Source of the DNA: CAWAWP01 sp963841205
GTDB lineage: Bacteria > Chloroflexota > Ktedonobacteria > Ktedonobacterales > JADMIN01
Assembly: GCA_963841205.1 (NCBI GenBank)
Contig: CAWJCH010000019.1
Location: 62,001-126,000, forward strand
Direction: 5' to 3'
DNA length: 64,000 nucleotides
The notes beneath the pieces were generated by a model that was given only the letters and a program-made list of their open reading frames with translations, ran no database searches and was not told the origin of the DNA. Positions 33,234-41,443 of this stretch are shown here, piece by piece (position 1 is the first letter of the stretch; every line of letters starts with the position of its first letter). Made by a program: the position numbers and the translations under genes.

Positions 33234-34355
33234 CTACTTCCCCAGCCACGCGCTGTTGTAGGTCCGCCAGTCGGCATCGCTGGTGGTGCCGAGGCGGTAG
33301 ACCGCGACGCCGGTGAAGAGGCTCGTATCGATGTTGCTGTTGAGGCCCTCACGCACGCCTTCGAGGCCCGTCGTCATGTTCTCGGAGGTGTCGCGGAACC
33401 AGAAGTTGTTACCGCTATACGTCGGTATGCCGAAGAGCACCTGCGGCTTGTTGGGCGTCGCGCGGGCCGCGTCGAGGATGTGTTGGGTCTCTTGCTTGAC
33501 GAAGAGTTGATAGAGGCCTGCGGTGGGCATCGCCGTGTTATAGAGGATCGAGACGATCTGATCGCAGTGCGCGGCGACCTGCGTGTAGTAGTACGTCGTC
33601 CACCAGGCGTCGGCCTTGCCCTGGCCGCGCAACCAGTCCGCGATATGCGCATTCGGTGCCCACTTCTGCGCGGTGATCGACAGAATCGCGCCCGTCGGCA
33701 GCACCGACCGCGTGACGTCGAGCAGGTCGAGGAAGTGGTTGTTGTTGTTGGTAATCGGCTCGATGTCATAGTGCACGCCGTCGAAGCCGAGGTCACGGGC
33801 GAAATGCGCCGCCGTGTCGGCGATCTGTTCGCGGACCGACGAATCGGCGAGGTCCACGCTCTCGTCGGCGGGGAAGCCCCCCGCGATCTCGACCTGGCCG
33901 ATCCACGCGAATACCTGAACGCTGGGCATGCGCTGGTGAAGCGCGGTGGCGAGCTGCTTCGCGTACGGAGCACGATCGTCGGGGATCGTGCCGTCGCTGT
34001 CCAGCGGACCGACATGGGCATAGACATAGCGAATCTGCTCAGCTTCGAGCCGGTCGGCGAGGGCGTCATAATCCGCGTCGGAATGGTCGTTGCCGGCCCA
34101 GGTGTGCTCGAGCCACACGGCATTCTCGCCGAGATTGAAATGCGCGCCGGAGAAATCGGTGACGGTCGCGCCGAGGCGCCAGACGACTACGCTCGAGGCC
34201 ACAATGAGGAGGACTACCGCGACCGACACGATGCGCGCGATGAGCAGGAGCCACCAGCGCAGCGAGCGGCGCCCCAGCGGGCGGTTCTCCCGTGGGGCTC
34301 GCTTCGTGCCGACTGGCGGCCACGCTGCAGGTTGCTCGGAATCACTCGACGCCAT
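33234..34355 (-). CDS. Membrane-anchored GH18-like glycoside hydrolase fold protein
   Basis: 373 residues. One N-terminal membrane helix (WWLLLIARIVSVAVVLLIVASSVVVW) anchors an external TIM-barrel-like domain. The motif LGFDGVHYDIEPITN resembles the GH18 strand-4 signature (DGxDxDxE), with the final Glu as likely acid/base; the first Asp of the D-x-D-x-E triplet appears as His-Tyr-Asp-Ile-Glu, so activity is uncertain. Other barrel strands are IRYVYAHVG, QVFAWIGQVE and VLFGIPTYSGNN. Start 34355 (MASSDSEQ) has GGAGGG upstream. No known carbohydrate-binding module. Confidence 0.6.
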   Translation of the reverse strand: MASSDSEQPAAWPPVGTKRAPRENRPLGRRSLRWWLLLIARIVSVAVVLLIVASSVVVWRLGATVTDFSGAHFNLGENAVWLEHTWAGNDHSDADYDALADRLEAEQIRYVYAHVGPLDSDGTIPDDRAPYAKQLATALHQRMPSVQVFAWIGQVEIAGGFPADESVDLADSSVREQIADTAAHFARDLGFDGVHYDIEPITNNNNHFLDLLDVTRSVLPTGAILSITAQKWAPNAHIADWLRGQGKADAWWTTYYYTQVAAHCDQIVSILYNTAMPTAGLYQLFVKQETQHILDAARATPNKPQVLFGIPTYSGNNFWFRDTSENMTTGLEGVREGLNSNIDTSLFTGVAVYRLGTTSDADWRTYNSAWLGK

Positions 34356-34412
34356 CTCGCGCTCCAACCCTCCCGACGCGTTGCATGTGCATCTCATTTG
34401 GTGGTGCGGCGC

Positions 34413-34874
34413 TCACGCGCGTCCCGTGTCCCCGCGCGCCGCTCGTTCGTCCAGCGCATCGTTCGCCAACTTGTCCGCACGGCGGTTCTTCCCGCGGAGG
34501 ACGTGCTCGATCGAGACGTTCGTCAAGCGTCGCAGCCGGGCCGACGCTTCGTCGTACTGCGCGCGCAGTAGCTCGTCCTTCACTTTATACTCCCCGCGCA
34601 TCTGCCGCACGACGAGCTCGCTGTCCAGATAAATGCGCAGTGACGCTGGTTTGTACCGTTCCACCGCTTTGAGTCCCAGGATCAGCGCGCGATACTCTGC
34701 CTGATTATTGGTCATGACGCCGAGATAGCGCTTGCCCTGGGCCACCAGCGTGCCGTCCTCGGCCTCGATCACGACTCCGGCGGCGGCGTGGCCCGGATTG
34801 CCGCGCGAGGCGCCGTCCGTGCGCAGTACGAGCCGTGCTCCCATCCTCATTTCGGACGCGTCGCCACTGTCCAT
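34413..34874 (-). CDS. rnhA: Ribonuclease HI family protein
   Basis: 153 residues. Degrades the RNA strand of RNA-DNA hybrids. The four catalytic acids are in place: Asp in RTDGASRGNPGHAAAG, Glu in NNQAEYRALILGL, Asp in IYLDSELVVRQM and Asp in NRRADKLANDAL. The basic protrusion of E. coli RNase HI is replaced by a short loop, the form common in Gram-positive-type and archaeal enzymes. The start at 34874 (MDSGDAS) has AGGAG five bases upstream; a much longer in-frame extension to 35240 has no domain and overlaps the 34-bp repeat. Stands alone. Confidence 0.85.
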   Translation of the reverse strand: MDSGDASEMRMGARLVLRTDGASRGNPGHAAAGVVIEAEDGTLVAQGKRYLGVMTNNQAEYRALILGLKAVERYKPASLRIYLDSELVVRQMRGEYKVKDELLRAQYDEASARLRRLTNVSIEHVLRGKNRRADKLANDALDERAARGDTGRA

Positions 34875-34886
34875 CGAGTCTCCTAT

Positions 34887-34920
34887 CATCGTCGTCCAGC
34901 TGCACTTCACCGGGCGCGTC
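34887..34920 (+). repeat. 34-bp direct repeat, copy 1 (copy 2 at 35325-35358)
   Basis: A perfect 34-base match begins CATCGTCGTCCAGCTGC and ends GGGCGCGTC. Copy 2 is inside the SCP2 gene, where it encodes IVVQLHFTGRV. Copy 1 lies just upstream of the rnhA start, in its 5' leader. The flanks differ. The rest of 34921-35238 shows no gene. Confidence 0.8.
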
Positions 34921-35238
34921 TGCGCTCTCGCGCATGGCAAGCGAAGGACCAACGTACCGCCGTCGCCGACCGACGTAGTATTATCCCACGCTCCTGAGGA
35001 TGTCCACGGCGCGGCCTCCTGTCTACACCAATGGTGTACAGTTGTGTGTACGATCGGATGAAGCGTCGCGTGCGGGTACCGTGCAGCAGAGGCGAGAGGG
35101 TGGCCGTCGGCGCTGGCGTTAGCCTGCCGTTTGCCTAGTGTCGTGAACGGTAAATGCCTGTCGGAACTGACGCCGCCCAGGTCGGGATCGCATGCATCCG
35201 TGGCGGCGCGACGGGAGCCAGTGGAGATGGAGGACGCC

Positions 35239-35589
35239 ATGGCCGACGTAGCAATTCACTCCATAGACGACTATTTGCACTCGCTACGCGCAACATTCTC
35301 GGCGGAACGCGCGAGCAACCGAGCCATCGTCGTCCAGCTGCACTTCACCGGGCGCGTCGAAGGGCCGTGCTACTTCGTCGTCGAGGCTGGCCGTCTAGAT
35401 GCCGCCCCAGGTACGCATCCATCGCCGAGCGCGACGGTGCAGACCGACTTTGATCTGTGGATGCGGTTCGCGTTGTACCAGGAAGATGCGCTCCTCGCAT
35501 ATCAGGCGGGTAAGTTCACCGTGACAGGCGACCTCGACACGCTCTTGGAGAGCGACGTATGGTTCGTCCGCCGGGCGCAAATGCCCTGA
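35239..35589 (+). CDS. SCP2 sterol-carrier-domain protein
   Basis: 116 residues, cytoplasmic. The pattern AIVVQLHFTGRVEGPCYFVVEAGRLDAAPG followed by SATVQTDFDLWMRFALYQED and YQAGKFTVTGDLDTLLESD is the SCP2 fold (lipid-binding; 'f.G...G.l.i.Gd'). It probably binds hydrophobic ligands. The ATG at 35239 has GGAGGACGCC upstream, better than the ATG at 35227. The gene contains copy 2 of the 34-bp repeat. Confidence 0.75.
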   Translation: MADVAIHSIDDYLHSLRATFSAERASNRAIVVQLHFTGRVEGPCYFVVEAGRLDAAPGTHPSPSATVQTDFDLWMRFALYQEDALLAYQAGKFTVTGDLDTLLESDVWFVRRAQMP

Positions 35590-35728
35590 TCAATTCTCCG
35601 CCCAGCGCTTTCTCCCCTGGCCGCTTCTGCCCTACGATGCGGCATTCGTGCTACACTGCGCCCAACACCCGCACGAGCCAGACGTGCGCCGCAACAGAGG
35701 TCGGAGAGACGCCTTGACCGAGGGACAC

Positions 35729-36622
35729 GTGAATGAAGGCCGCTCACCGCGCCGTGAGCGCGTTATGCGCGAGCGCCTGGACGTGCTCCTGGTCGAGCGC
35801 GGGTTGGCGCCGAGTCGTGAGCGTGCCCGGGCATTGATTATGGCGCGCGAGGTGCAAGTTGACGGGCAATACGTCGACAAGGCCGGGACGCTCGTGCCGA
35901 GGACGGCGACCTGCACGATCGTGGGTGACGCGGCGGAATTGCGCTACGTCAGCCGTGGCGGATTGAAGTTGGAGCGCGCGCTCGACGTCTTCGCGCTCCA
36001 TCCGGCGGCGCGCGTCTGCCTCGACGTCGGCGCCTCGACGGGTGGCTTCACCGACGTGCTCCTCCGCCGAGGGGCGGCTCGCGTCTACGCCATCGACGTC
36101 GGGCATGGGCAGTTGGCCTGGTCGCTCCGCTCCGATCCCCGCGTGGTCGTGCTCGATCGGACGAATGTGCGCCACCTCGCAAACCTGCCCGAGCGCGGCG
36201 ACTGCGCGGTGATCGACGTCTCGTTCATCTCGCTGCGGCTGGTGCTGCCGGCGGTGGCTGGGCTGCTGGCGCCAGGCGCGTGGGTCGTCGCGCTGGTGAA
36301 GCCGCAGTTCGAGGCCGGGCGCGCCGAGGCGGATCGCGGGGCGGGCGTGATCGCCGAGCCAGCCGTGCACCGCCGCGTGCTCCACGATCTACTCGCGCGG
36401 CTAGCCAGCGACGCCATGCCGTGGCCGCGAGCCGAATCCGGCGAACGGCGACAGCTCGTCGCTAGGGGGCTGATACCGTCACCGATTACGGGACGCGACG
36501 GCAATCACGAGTACCTACTCCGGCTCTCGCTCGAAACGGACGTCATGCACGCCCTCTCAGACGTTACGGACGACGAGGTCGCGTGTACGGTTGAGGCCGC
36601 GTTTTCGACGCCAATTGCCTGA
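35729..36622 (+). CDS. tlyA: TlyA-family 2'-O-ribose rRNA methyltransferase
   Basis: 297 residues. An N-terminal S4 RNA-binding domain (RERLDVLLVERGLAPSRERARALIMAREVQVDG) is followed by a Rossmann methyltransferase: CLDVGASTGGFTDVLLRRGA (SAM motif I), VYAIDVGHGQLAWSLR and VALVKPQFEAGRAE. TlyA methylates cytidines in 16S and 23S rRNA and affects capreomycin sensitivity; some relatives were once called haemolysins. The GTG at 35729 has GAGGG four bases upstream; ATG 35765 is the alternative and would start exactly at the S4 domain. Confidence 0.88.
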   Translation: MNEGRSPRRERVMRERLDVLLVERGLAPSRERARALIMAREVQVDGQYVDKAGTLVPRTATCTIVGDAAELRYVSRGGLKLERALDVFALHPAARVCLDVGASTGGFTDVLLRRGAARVYAIDVGHGQLAWSLRSDPRVVVLDRTNVRHLANLPERGDCAVIDVSFISLRLVLPAVAGLLAPGAWVVALVKPQFEAGRAEADRGAGVIAEPAVHRRVLHDLLARLASDAMPWPRAESGERRQLVARGLIPSPITGRDGNHEYLLRLSLETDVMHALSDVTDDEVACTVEAAFSTPIA

Positions 36623-36669
36623 TCGAATATCCCGACACGCATACACACCACAATGGGGGGAGAGACGGA

Positions 36670-37674
36670 ATGCGGTACGACATCGGCGTCGATGGCGGCG
36701 GCACCAAGACCACTGCGGCGGTCTACGCGGAGGGACAGAGCGTGCTTGCCTCGGCGACGCGCGGGCCAGCGAACTATCGCTCGGTCGGCATGCACGAGGC
36801 TTCGGCCAACATCGCCGCCGCGATCCGGGCCGCGCTCGACGCCGCCGGCCACAGCCTCGACGACATGGCGGCGATCAGCCTGTGCCTCGCCGGCTTCGAT
36901 ACTGAGCTAGACCTCGATGTGCCGCATCAGGCGATGAGCGAGCTCGGCTACGAGGGGGCCGTCATCATCGAAAATGACGTGGTCGGCGCGTGGGCGGGCG
37001 CGACGGGTGCGAACGCCGGAGTGGTCGTGATCGCGGGAACCGGCTCGAGCGCACTCGGCATGAACACGCGTGGCGACTTCTGGCGCACCGATGGCTGGGA
37101 CTACGTGCTGGGCGACAGTGGCAGTGGGTACGAGATTGGTCGCGCCGGAATCCGCACGGCGATGCGCGCGCTCGACGGCCGCATCGAGCACACACTGTTG
37201 GCGCGCGAGCTCGGTCGCGCGTTCCGCGTGAAGGACGGCGACGGCATGCGCCGTCTCGTCGACACCACGACGTTCGGGAAGCTCGAAGTCGCGTCGTTCG
37301 CGGTGCATGTGAGCCGGGCAGCGGACGAGGGGGACGCCTTCGCGCGGGACATCCTGACGTCGGCGGCGGAGGGCCTTGCCGAGCAGGCGATCACCATCAT
37401 CACGCGTCTGGGCATGCGGCAGGATTCGTTTCCCGTCGCGACGGTGGGAAGCATCTTCAAGTCGAAGGAGTGGATCGTCGCTCCGTTCCGCCAGCTCGTC
37501 GCCAACGCGGCGCCAGGCGCGATTTTCCAGGCGCCAATGCACCCACCGGAGGTCGGCGCCGCCATCATGGGACTGAGGCGACTGGACGACGGCGATTTTG
37601 GCTCGTGGACTCTCAACCGCGGCAAGCGGCACATCACCCGCAGCCTGGCCATTCGCGATGTCGGGAAGGCATAG
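36670..37674 (+). CDS. BadF/BadG-family ATPase (N-acetylglucosamine kinase-like)
   Basis: 334 residues of the ASKHA fold. The phosphate loops are IGVDGGGTKTTAAVY and VVVIAGTGSSALG, and DYVLGDSGSGYEIGRAGI is the sugar-kinase block seen in NAGK-type enzymes. No Cys cluster for a 4Fe-4S centre is present, which argues against a benzoyl-CoA reductase activase. It probably phosphorylates an amino sugar from cell-wall turnover, fitting glmS a few kilobases away, but the sugar is not fixed by sequence. A strong GGGGGGAGAG ribosome-binding site precedes the ATG. Confidence 0.8.
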   Translation: MRYDIGVDGGGTKTTAAVYAEGQSVLASATRGPANYRSVGMHEASANIAAAIRAALDAAGHSLDDMAAISLCLAGFDTELDLDVPHQAMSELGYEGAVIIENDVVGAWAGATGANAGVVVIAGTGSSALGMNTRGDFWRTDGWDYVLGDSGSGYEIGRAGIRTAMRALDGRIEHTLLARELGRAFRVKDGDGMRRLVDTTTFGKLEVASFAVHVSRAADEGDAFARDILTSAAEGLAEQAITIITRLGMRQDSFPVATVGSIFKSKEWIVAPFRQLVANAAPGAIFQAPMHPPEVGAAIMGLRRLDDGDFGSWTLNRGKRHITRSLAIRDVGKA

Positions 37675-37767
37675 CGAGTGGCCCAGGTGACGCTTTGACG
37701 CAGACAGCGTGCGCGCGATACGGTCAAGTGGTCGAGAAGGATGCAGACCTGGACGGGCGAGAGGGCC

Positions 37768-38211
37768 ATGAGTGAACCTTCGGTAGGCGACGAGGCACGG
37801 CAAGTGGAGCAGCCCCGCAAAGCGGGGAGCAGCGTGTCGAAGCATGGCACTTGGCCGCGCGGCATCCCCGCGCTTCGCATCGGGAACGTGCACCAAGATG
37901 AAGTAACCACGCCCTCCGTCGCGTCGCGTCCCCCGGCCCTGGTATCCACCCGCGCGCCGTGGTACCTTCGCCTGTTGCGCTTCATAGTTGGGCTGACGTT
38001 GCTAGTGCTCGCCTGGTGTGGCGCGCTGCTCGTCGCGCTGCTCGCCGATTCTGCCCTGCAGCCCGCGAGACCCAACCACGTGGCGCTCGACACGGCGATG
38101 TCCGTGCTGAAGATGGCCGGCGCGTGCTGGGTCGGCATCGCGACCCTCGCCGCCATCGTCGCCGGCGCGTTTAGCCTCTCGCTGGCGCTCACCAACCGCG
38201 ACTGGCGTTAA
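37768..38211 (+). CDS. Two-helix membrane protein with long cytoplasmic N-terminus
   Basis: 147 residues. About 65 polar, disordered residues are followed by two membrane helices (LLRFIVGLTLLVLAWCGALLVALLA and MAGACWVGIATLAAIVAGAFSLSL). Unrecognised. ATG 37768 has GAGGG just before it. Convergent with the next gene; stop codons are six bases apart. Confidence 0.55.
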   Translation: MSEPSVGDEARQVEQPRKAGSSVSKHGTWPRGIPALRIGNVHQDEVTTPSVASRPPALVSTRAPWYLRLLRFIVGLTLLVLAWCGALLVALLADSALQPARPNHVALDTAMSVLKMAGACWVGIATLAAIVAGAFSLSLALTNRDWR

Positions 38212-38216
38212 CCTAC

Positions 38217-39185
38217 CTAGCGGAATTGGCTGTCGGCGTCGGGGCAACCCAGTCCGCTGCCAAGCAACGCGCCGCCGATTCCATCGGACGAGATGCCGTA
38301 GGGTGGGCAGACATTCGGCGCGCTATATACCGTGAAGAGGTGTGCGGGCCGCGCATAGGTCACCGAGCCTGTCGTACGGACCGCCATCGCGCCGCGGAAC
38401 TCCACCGGGCCAAGTTCGCTCGTCGCCGCGTGTGCCGTGAACCCCGACGACTCGGCGTAGATCACCGGCGTGTTCGTGCCGCTCGTCGCCACCGACCAGG
38501 AGAACTCGCCGAGCACGGTGCCGTCCAGCGTGGCGCGCCAGACCGTGCCGGAAAGCGGCGAGGCGGACGACTCCAGCCGGTAGGTGTGGAGCGCGCCGTT
38601 GATGCCGACGGAACCGAGTGGGCCGTATGCGCAGGGGCCTTCTTTCCCGTCGGCCCGGAAGGCGCAGTAGAACCATCCCGCTTCGCTCGCGTCGCGGGCG
38701 GGGACGTAGTAGCCGACCTGCACGAAGCTGCCGTCGGCGAGATAGGAGCCGACCCAGAAGTAATTCGTCGTGTTCGCGCTGACCCGTTGCGGCAGCGTCG
38801 TCACAATCGTCGCGCTCAGTCCGGTAGCGTCTCGATCCTCACCGCCTGCCGTCAACCCAACCTGCCAATAGACATGCTTTTGATGCGCCCCCATCAGCGA
38901 GGCGAGTCCATCGGGGATGTGCTGGAGCAGCTGCGCGGTCCACGTCTCGGCAGAGGAGACGGTCGTGGTCGTCAGGTGGGGCGCGATTGTCGCGAACCAG
39001 TTGCCCACTTGCGGCGTCGGCCAGATCAGGAAGACGAGCCACAGGACGATGGGCACAGCGCGCATGCTGCGCGGCCTGGCCAGCCAACTACGGCAATGCT
39101 TGCATGCCCGCGATGAGAGGCCGAGCGGCGCGGCGGTGCTCGATCGCCGCTTGTGCGACTCCTCGGCGGTCCACGATTGCTGCAT
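38217..39185 (-). CDS. Exported or membrane-anchored hypothetical protein
   Basis: 322 residues. After about 40 basic residues comes one hydrophobic helix (AVPIVLWLVFLIWP), then a long extracytoplasmic domain rich in Gly, Ser, Thr and aromatic residues (TTNYFWVGSYLADGSFVQVGYYVPAR, LHTYRLESSASPLSGTVWRA, VIYAESSGFTAH). The style is a jelly-roll or concanavalin-like beta-sandwich, as in carbohydrate-binding domains, but no family is certain. Four Cys residues in the domain could form disulfides. The ATG at 39185 has GAGGATCCC upstream. Confidence 0.55.
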   Translation of the reverse strand: MQQSWTAEESHKRRSSTAAPLGLSSRACKHCRSWLARPRSMRAVPIVLWLVFLIWPTPQVGNWFATIAPHLTTTTVSSAETWTAQLLQHIPDGLASLMGAHQKHVYWQVGLTAGGEDRDATGLSATIVTTLPQRVSANTTNYFWVGSYLADGSFVQVGYYVPARDASEAGWFYCAFRADGKEGPCAYGPLGSVGINGALHTYRLESSASPLSGTVWRATLDGTVLGEFSWSVATSGTNTPVIYAESSGFTAHAATSELGPVEFRGAMAVRTTGSVTYARPAHLFTVYSAPNVCPPYGISSDGIGGALLGSGLGCPDADSQFR

Positions 39186-39297
39186 GGGATCCTCGCGTCC
39201 GTCACGTCCAATGTTTGAAGGCCCTTCCTTGCCGCAAAACCCGTTCTATGCACAAAGCATGCCGATCTTGAGGTTGCACCGGCAACTCGGTGACGGT

Positions 39298-39326
39298 TTG
39301 ACGCGGGACGCCGCGCGGGATACACT
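39298..39326 (+). promoter_or_regulatory. Sigma-70-type promoter for the T-box/AlaRS-like transcript
   Basis: TTGACG (39298-39303), a 17-base spacer and TACACT (39321-39326). Transcription would start near 39333, just before the T-box leader. Confidence 0.75.
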
Positions 39327-39332
39327 GTAGGT

Positions 39333-39720
39333 AGATAGTTTGGTCGTCGCGAGGGACCAGTACGCGTTGCGCCGAGGTAGCGAGCCGGGGAGAGTGCAAG
39401 CCCGGTCTCGTGCGCAGAGCCGAAGCCGCCCTCAGATCTGGCAGTGGAGTCCGCCAGATCGCGACGTGGGACGAACGTCGCTCGCGCGGTGTCGCGCGCG
39501 GCTGGTAGTCACCGCCGGTCGCCTCCCGTTACCGTGAGGCATGGCATCGAGCGAGGTCGCGTGGCGGAGGTCGCGCGAAGCGTTCCGTGCCTAGCAAAGT
39601 GGGTAGCCGAAGGCCTCCTCGTGCGGTACGTACGGCTGCCAAGCAGGGTGGTACCACGGGCCACGCGATCTCACATCGTCGGCTCGCCCCGAGCAGGTGC
39701 TCGCGGCGGGCTTTTTGTTT
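39333..39720 (+). ncRNA. T-box riboswitch, alanine specifier GCC
   Basis: The leader has the hallmark T-box sequence AAGCAGGGTGGTACCACGGG (39641-39660), whose TGGT pairs with the ACCA end of uncharged tRNA. In stem I, AGTA (39359-39362) faces GAA (39422-39424), the loop-E motif, and the next three bases GCC (39425-39427) are the specifier, an alanine codon. The T of TGGT fits the A73 discriminator of tRNA-Ala. A terminator hairpin (39682-39710) with five T residues follows. It reads tRNA-Ala charging and allows transcription into the AlaRS-like gene when alanylation is low. Confidence 0.92.
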
Positions 39721-39819
39721 GCCCTCATAACCGTCTTGTCTCGCGCACCTGCTCGCTCCCTGCGCCGTCGCGCGGCGCGACGACCCGGACTCCGCGCATT
39801 CCGGAATGGGAGCAGCATC

Positions 39820-41184
39820 ATGTCAACGAACCGACCGACCGACCGACCCGTCATCACCTCCGCGGAGATCGCCGAACGTTACATCACGTTCTTCGCAGCC
39901 CGCGATCACCTCGTCTTGCCCGAGACGTCGCTCGTTGCGTCGGGGAGTGACACGCTCTTCGTGATCGCGGGTATGCAGCCGCTGATGCCATACCTACTCG
40001 GGCGCGAGCAGCCGCCCAGCGCGCGCCTGGTCGGGTTGCAGCGCAGCCTACGCACCGACGACGTCGATATGGTCGGCACGAACAATCGGAAGAACTCGGC
40101 GTTCCAAATGCTCGGCAACTGGTCCGTGGGGGATTACGGGCGGCGCGGCGCGATCGAGCTCGCCGTCGAGCTGCTGGCGGAGCTACGGGTGGACCGCTCG
40201 GCACTCTGGGTGACGACCTTCGCTGGCGACGAGGCGAGAGGGCTGACGGCGGACCACGAGACGGTGGGCGAGTGGATGCGCGTCGGCGTCCCGCGCGAGC
40301 ACATCGTGCCGCTCGGCATGGACGACAACTTCTGGTCCACCGGCGGACCGGGGCCGTGCGGACCCGACAGCGAGCTCTTCTTCGATCTTGGCGCGGAGTA
40401 CGGCTGCGGCGAGGCGACCTGCCGACCCGGCTGCGCGTGCGATCGCTTCCTCGAGTTCTGGAATCTGGTCTTCATCGAGTTTGAGCAATTGCCCGACGGC
40501 GGCTATACGCCACTACCGCTGCGCAGCGTCGACACCGGCATGGGGCTGGAGCGCGTCGCGGCGGTGCTCCAGGGGGTCTCCTCCGTCTTCGAGACGGAGA
40601 TGTTCGCGTCGGCGATGCGACGGCTCTCGGAGCTTGCGCCGTCCGCGGGTGGATCGGAGCAGGCGGAGATCCGCGCGCGCCGCATGATCGTGGACCACGC
40701 GCGGGCGGCAATCTTCATCTGGCTGTCGGGGGTCGCGCCTGGCCGCGACGGGCGCGGCTCTGTGCTGCGCCGCATGATCCGCCGCGCGGCGCGTCAGGGG
40801 CGCACGCTCGGCATCGAGCAGCCCTTCCTCGCTGAATTAATCGATCCCCTTTTGGAGGGTCATGGATCGCTGATCTCGCCCGCCGAGCGCGAGCGAGTGG
40901 CAGGGCTGCGCGCAGTGTTGACCGATGAAGAGCGGAGCTTCGTGCGCGTCCTCTTGATGGGGCTGCATGCCCTTGAACAGCTGCGTCCGGACGAGGCGGG
41001 CATCATCTCCGGCGAGCAACTCTTCACGCTCCACTCCGAGCGCGGGTTCCCCGCCGACCTCGCGGCGGAGCTGCTGGAGGAGCGCGGGCTGCCCGTAGAC
41101 TGGCCCGGCTACGAGCGTGCGCTGGCCGAGCATCGCACGATCAGCCGCCGGGGACGCGATCCCCGACCCGACGCGACGGATTGA
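39820..41184 (+). CDS. Truncated alanyl-tRNA synthetase paralogue, no editing domain
   Basis: 454 residues, about half of an AlaRS. It has the class II catalytic core and the helical tRNA-recognition domain: GSDTLFVIAGMQPLMPYLLG, NSAFQMLGNWSVGDYG, NFWSTGGPGPCGPDSELFFD (motif 2 region), RSVDTGMGLERVAAVLQ (motif 3) and RRMIRRAARQGRTLG. A Cys-rich insert (YGCGEATCRPGCACD) matches one in the complete AlaRS at 60506. It ends before the HxxxH editing domain and the C-Ala domain. ATG 39820 has GGGAG upstream. T-box control implies a role in alanine or tRNA-Ala supply. It may be a backup synthetase, an aminoacyl-transfer enzyme or a regulator. Confidence 0.85.
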   Translation: MSTNRPTDRPVITSAEIAERYITFFAARDHLVLPETSLVASGSDTLFVIAGMQPLMPYLLGREQPPSARLVGLQRSLRTDDVDMVGTNNRKNSAFQMLGNWSVGDYGRRGAIELAVELLAELRVDRSALWVTTFAGDEARGLTADHETVGEWMRVGVPREHIVPLGMDDNFWSTGGPGPCGPDSELFFDLGAEYGCGEATCRPGCACDRFLEFWNLVFIEFEQLPDGGYTPLPLRSVDTGMGLERVAAVLQGVSSVFETEMFASAMRRLSELAPSAGGSEQAEIRARRMIVDHARAAIFIWLSGVAPGRDGRGSVLRRMIRRAARQGRTLGIEQPFLAELIDPLLEGHGSLISPAERERVAGLRAVLTDEERSFVRVLLMGLHALEQLRPDEAGIISGEQLFTLHSERGFPADLAAELLEERGLPVDWPGYERALAEHRTISRRGRDPRPDATD

Positions 41185-41255
41185 ACTGTGTCCGCCGCGC
41201 CGATCGATTTCCTCCCGCGGAACCTCGCCGCCCGCTCGCCGTATCACCGCTCAGC

Positions 41256-41284
41256 TTGACGCTCAATCGGCCCCGCCCTATAGT
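41256..41284 (+). promoter_or_regulatory. Sigma-70-type promoter for the DAHP synthase gene
   Basis: TTGACG (41256-41261), 17-base spacer, TATAGT (41279-41284). It lies 72 bases after the AlaRS-like stop, so the DAHP synthase is separately transcribed with a leader of about 150 bases. Confidence 0.75.
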
Positions 41285-41337
41285 CTGTAGTGGCATGCGC
41301 AAACACAGCAGTCTGTTACGCTCGACCCACGCAACGA

Positions 41338-41365
41338 AGCAGGGGCGGTGTCCTCTGCTTTTTTT
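41338..41365 (+). terminator. Intrinsic terminator inside the DAHP synthase leader (attenuator-like)
   Basis: AGCAGGGG pairs with CCTCTGCT (one G-T pair) around a six-base loop, followed by seven T residues. Because it lies downstream of the promoter at 41256 and upstream of the start at 41444, it would stop transcription in the leader unless relieved. A short ORF from ATG 41294 (MRKHSSLLRS) crosses it, with no run of aromatic codons. AGCAG at 41303 could compete for the same arm. Confidence 0.7.
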
Positions 41366-41443
41366 GTGTCCGCGCACCTCGGCGTCCGACGACGTTCGCG
41401 TGTGCGCATAAATAGCGCAGGGTCAGCGAAGCGAGGTGGGGCG

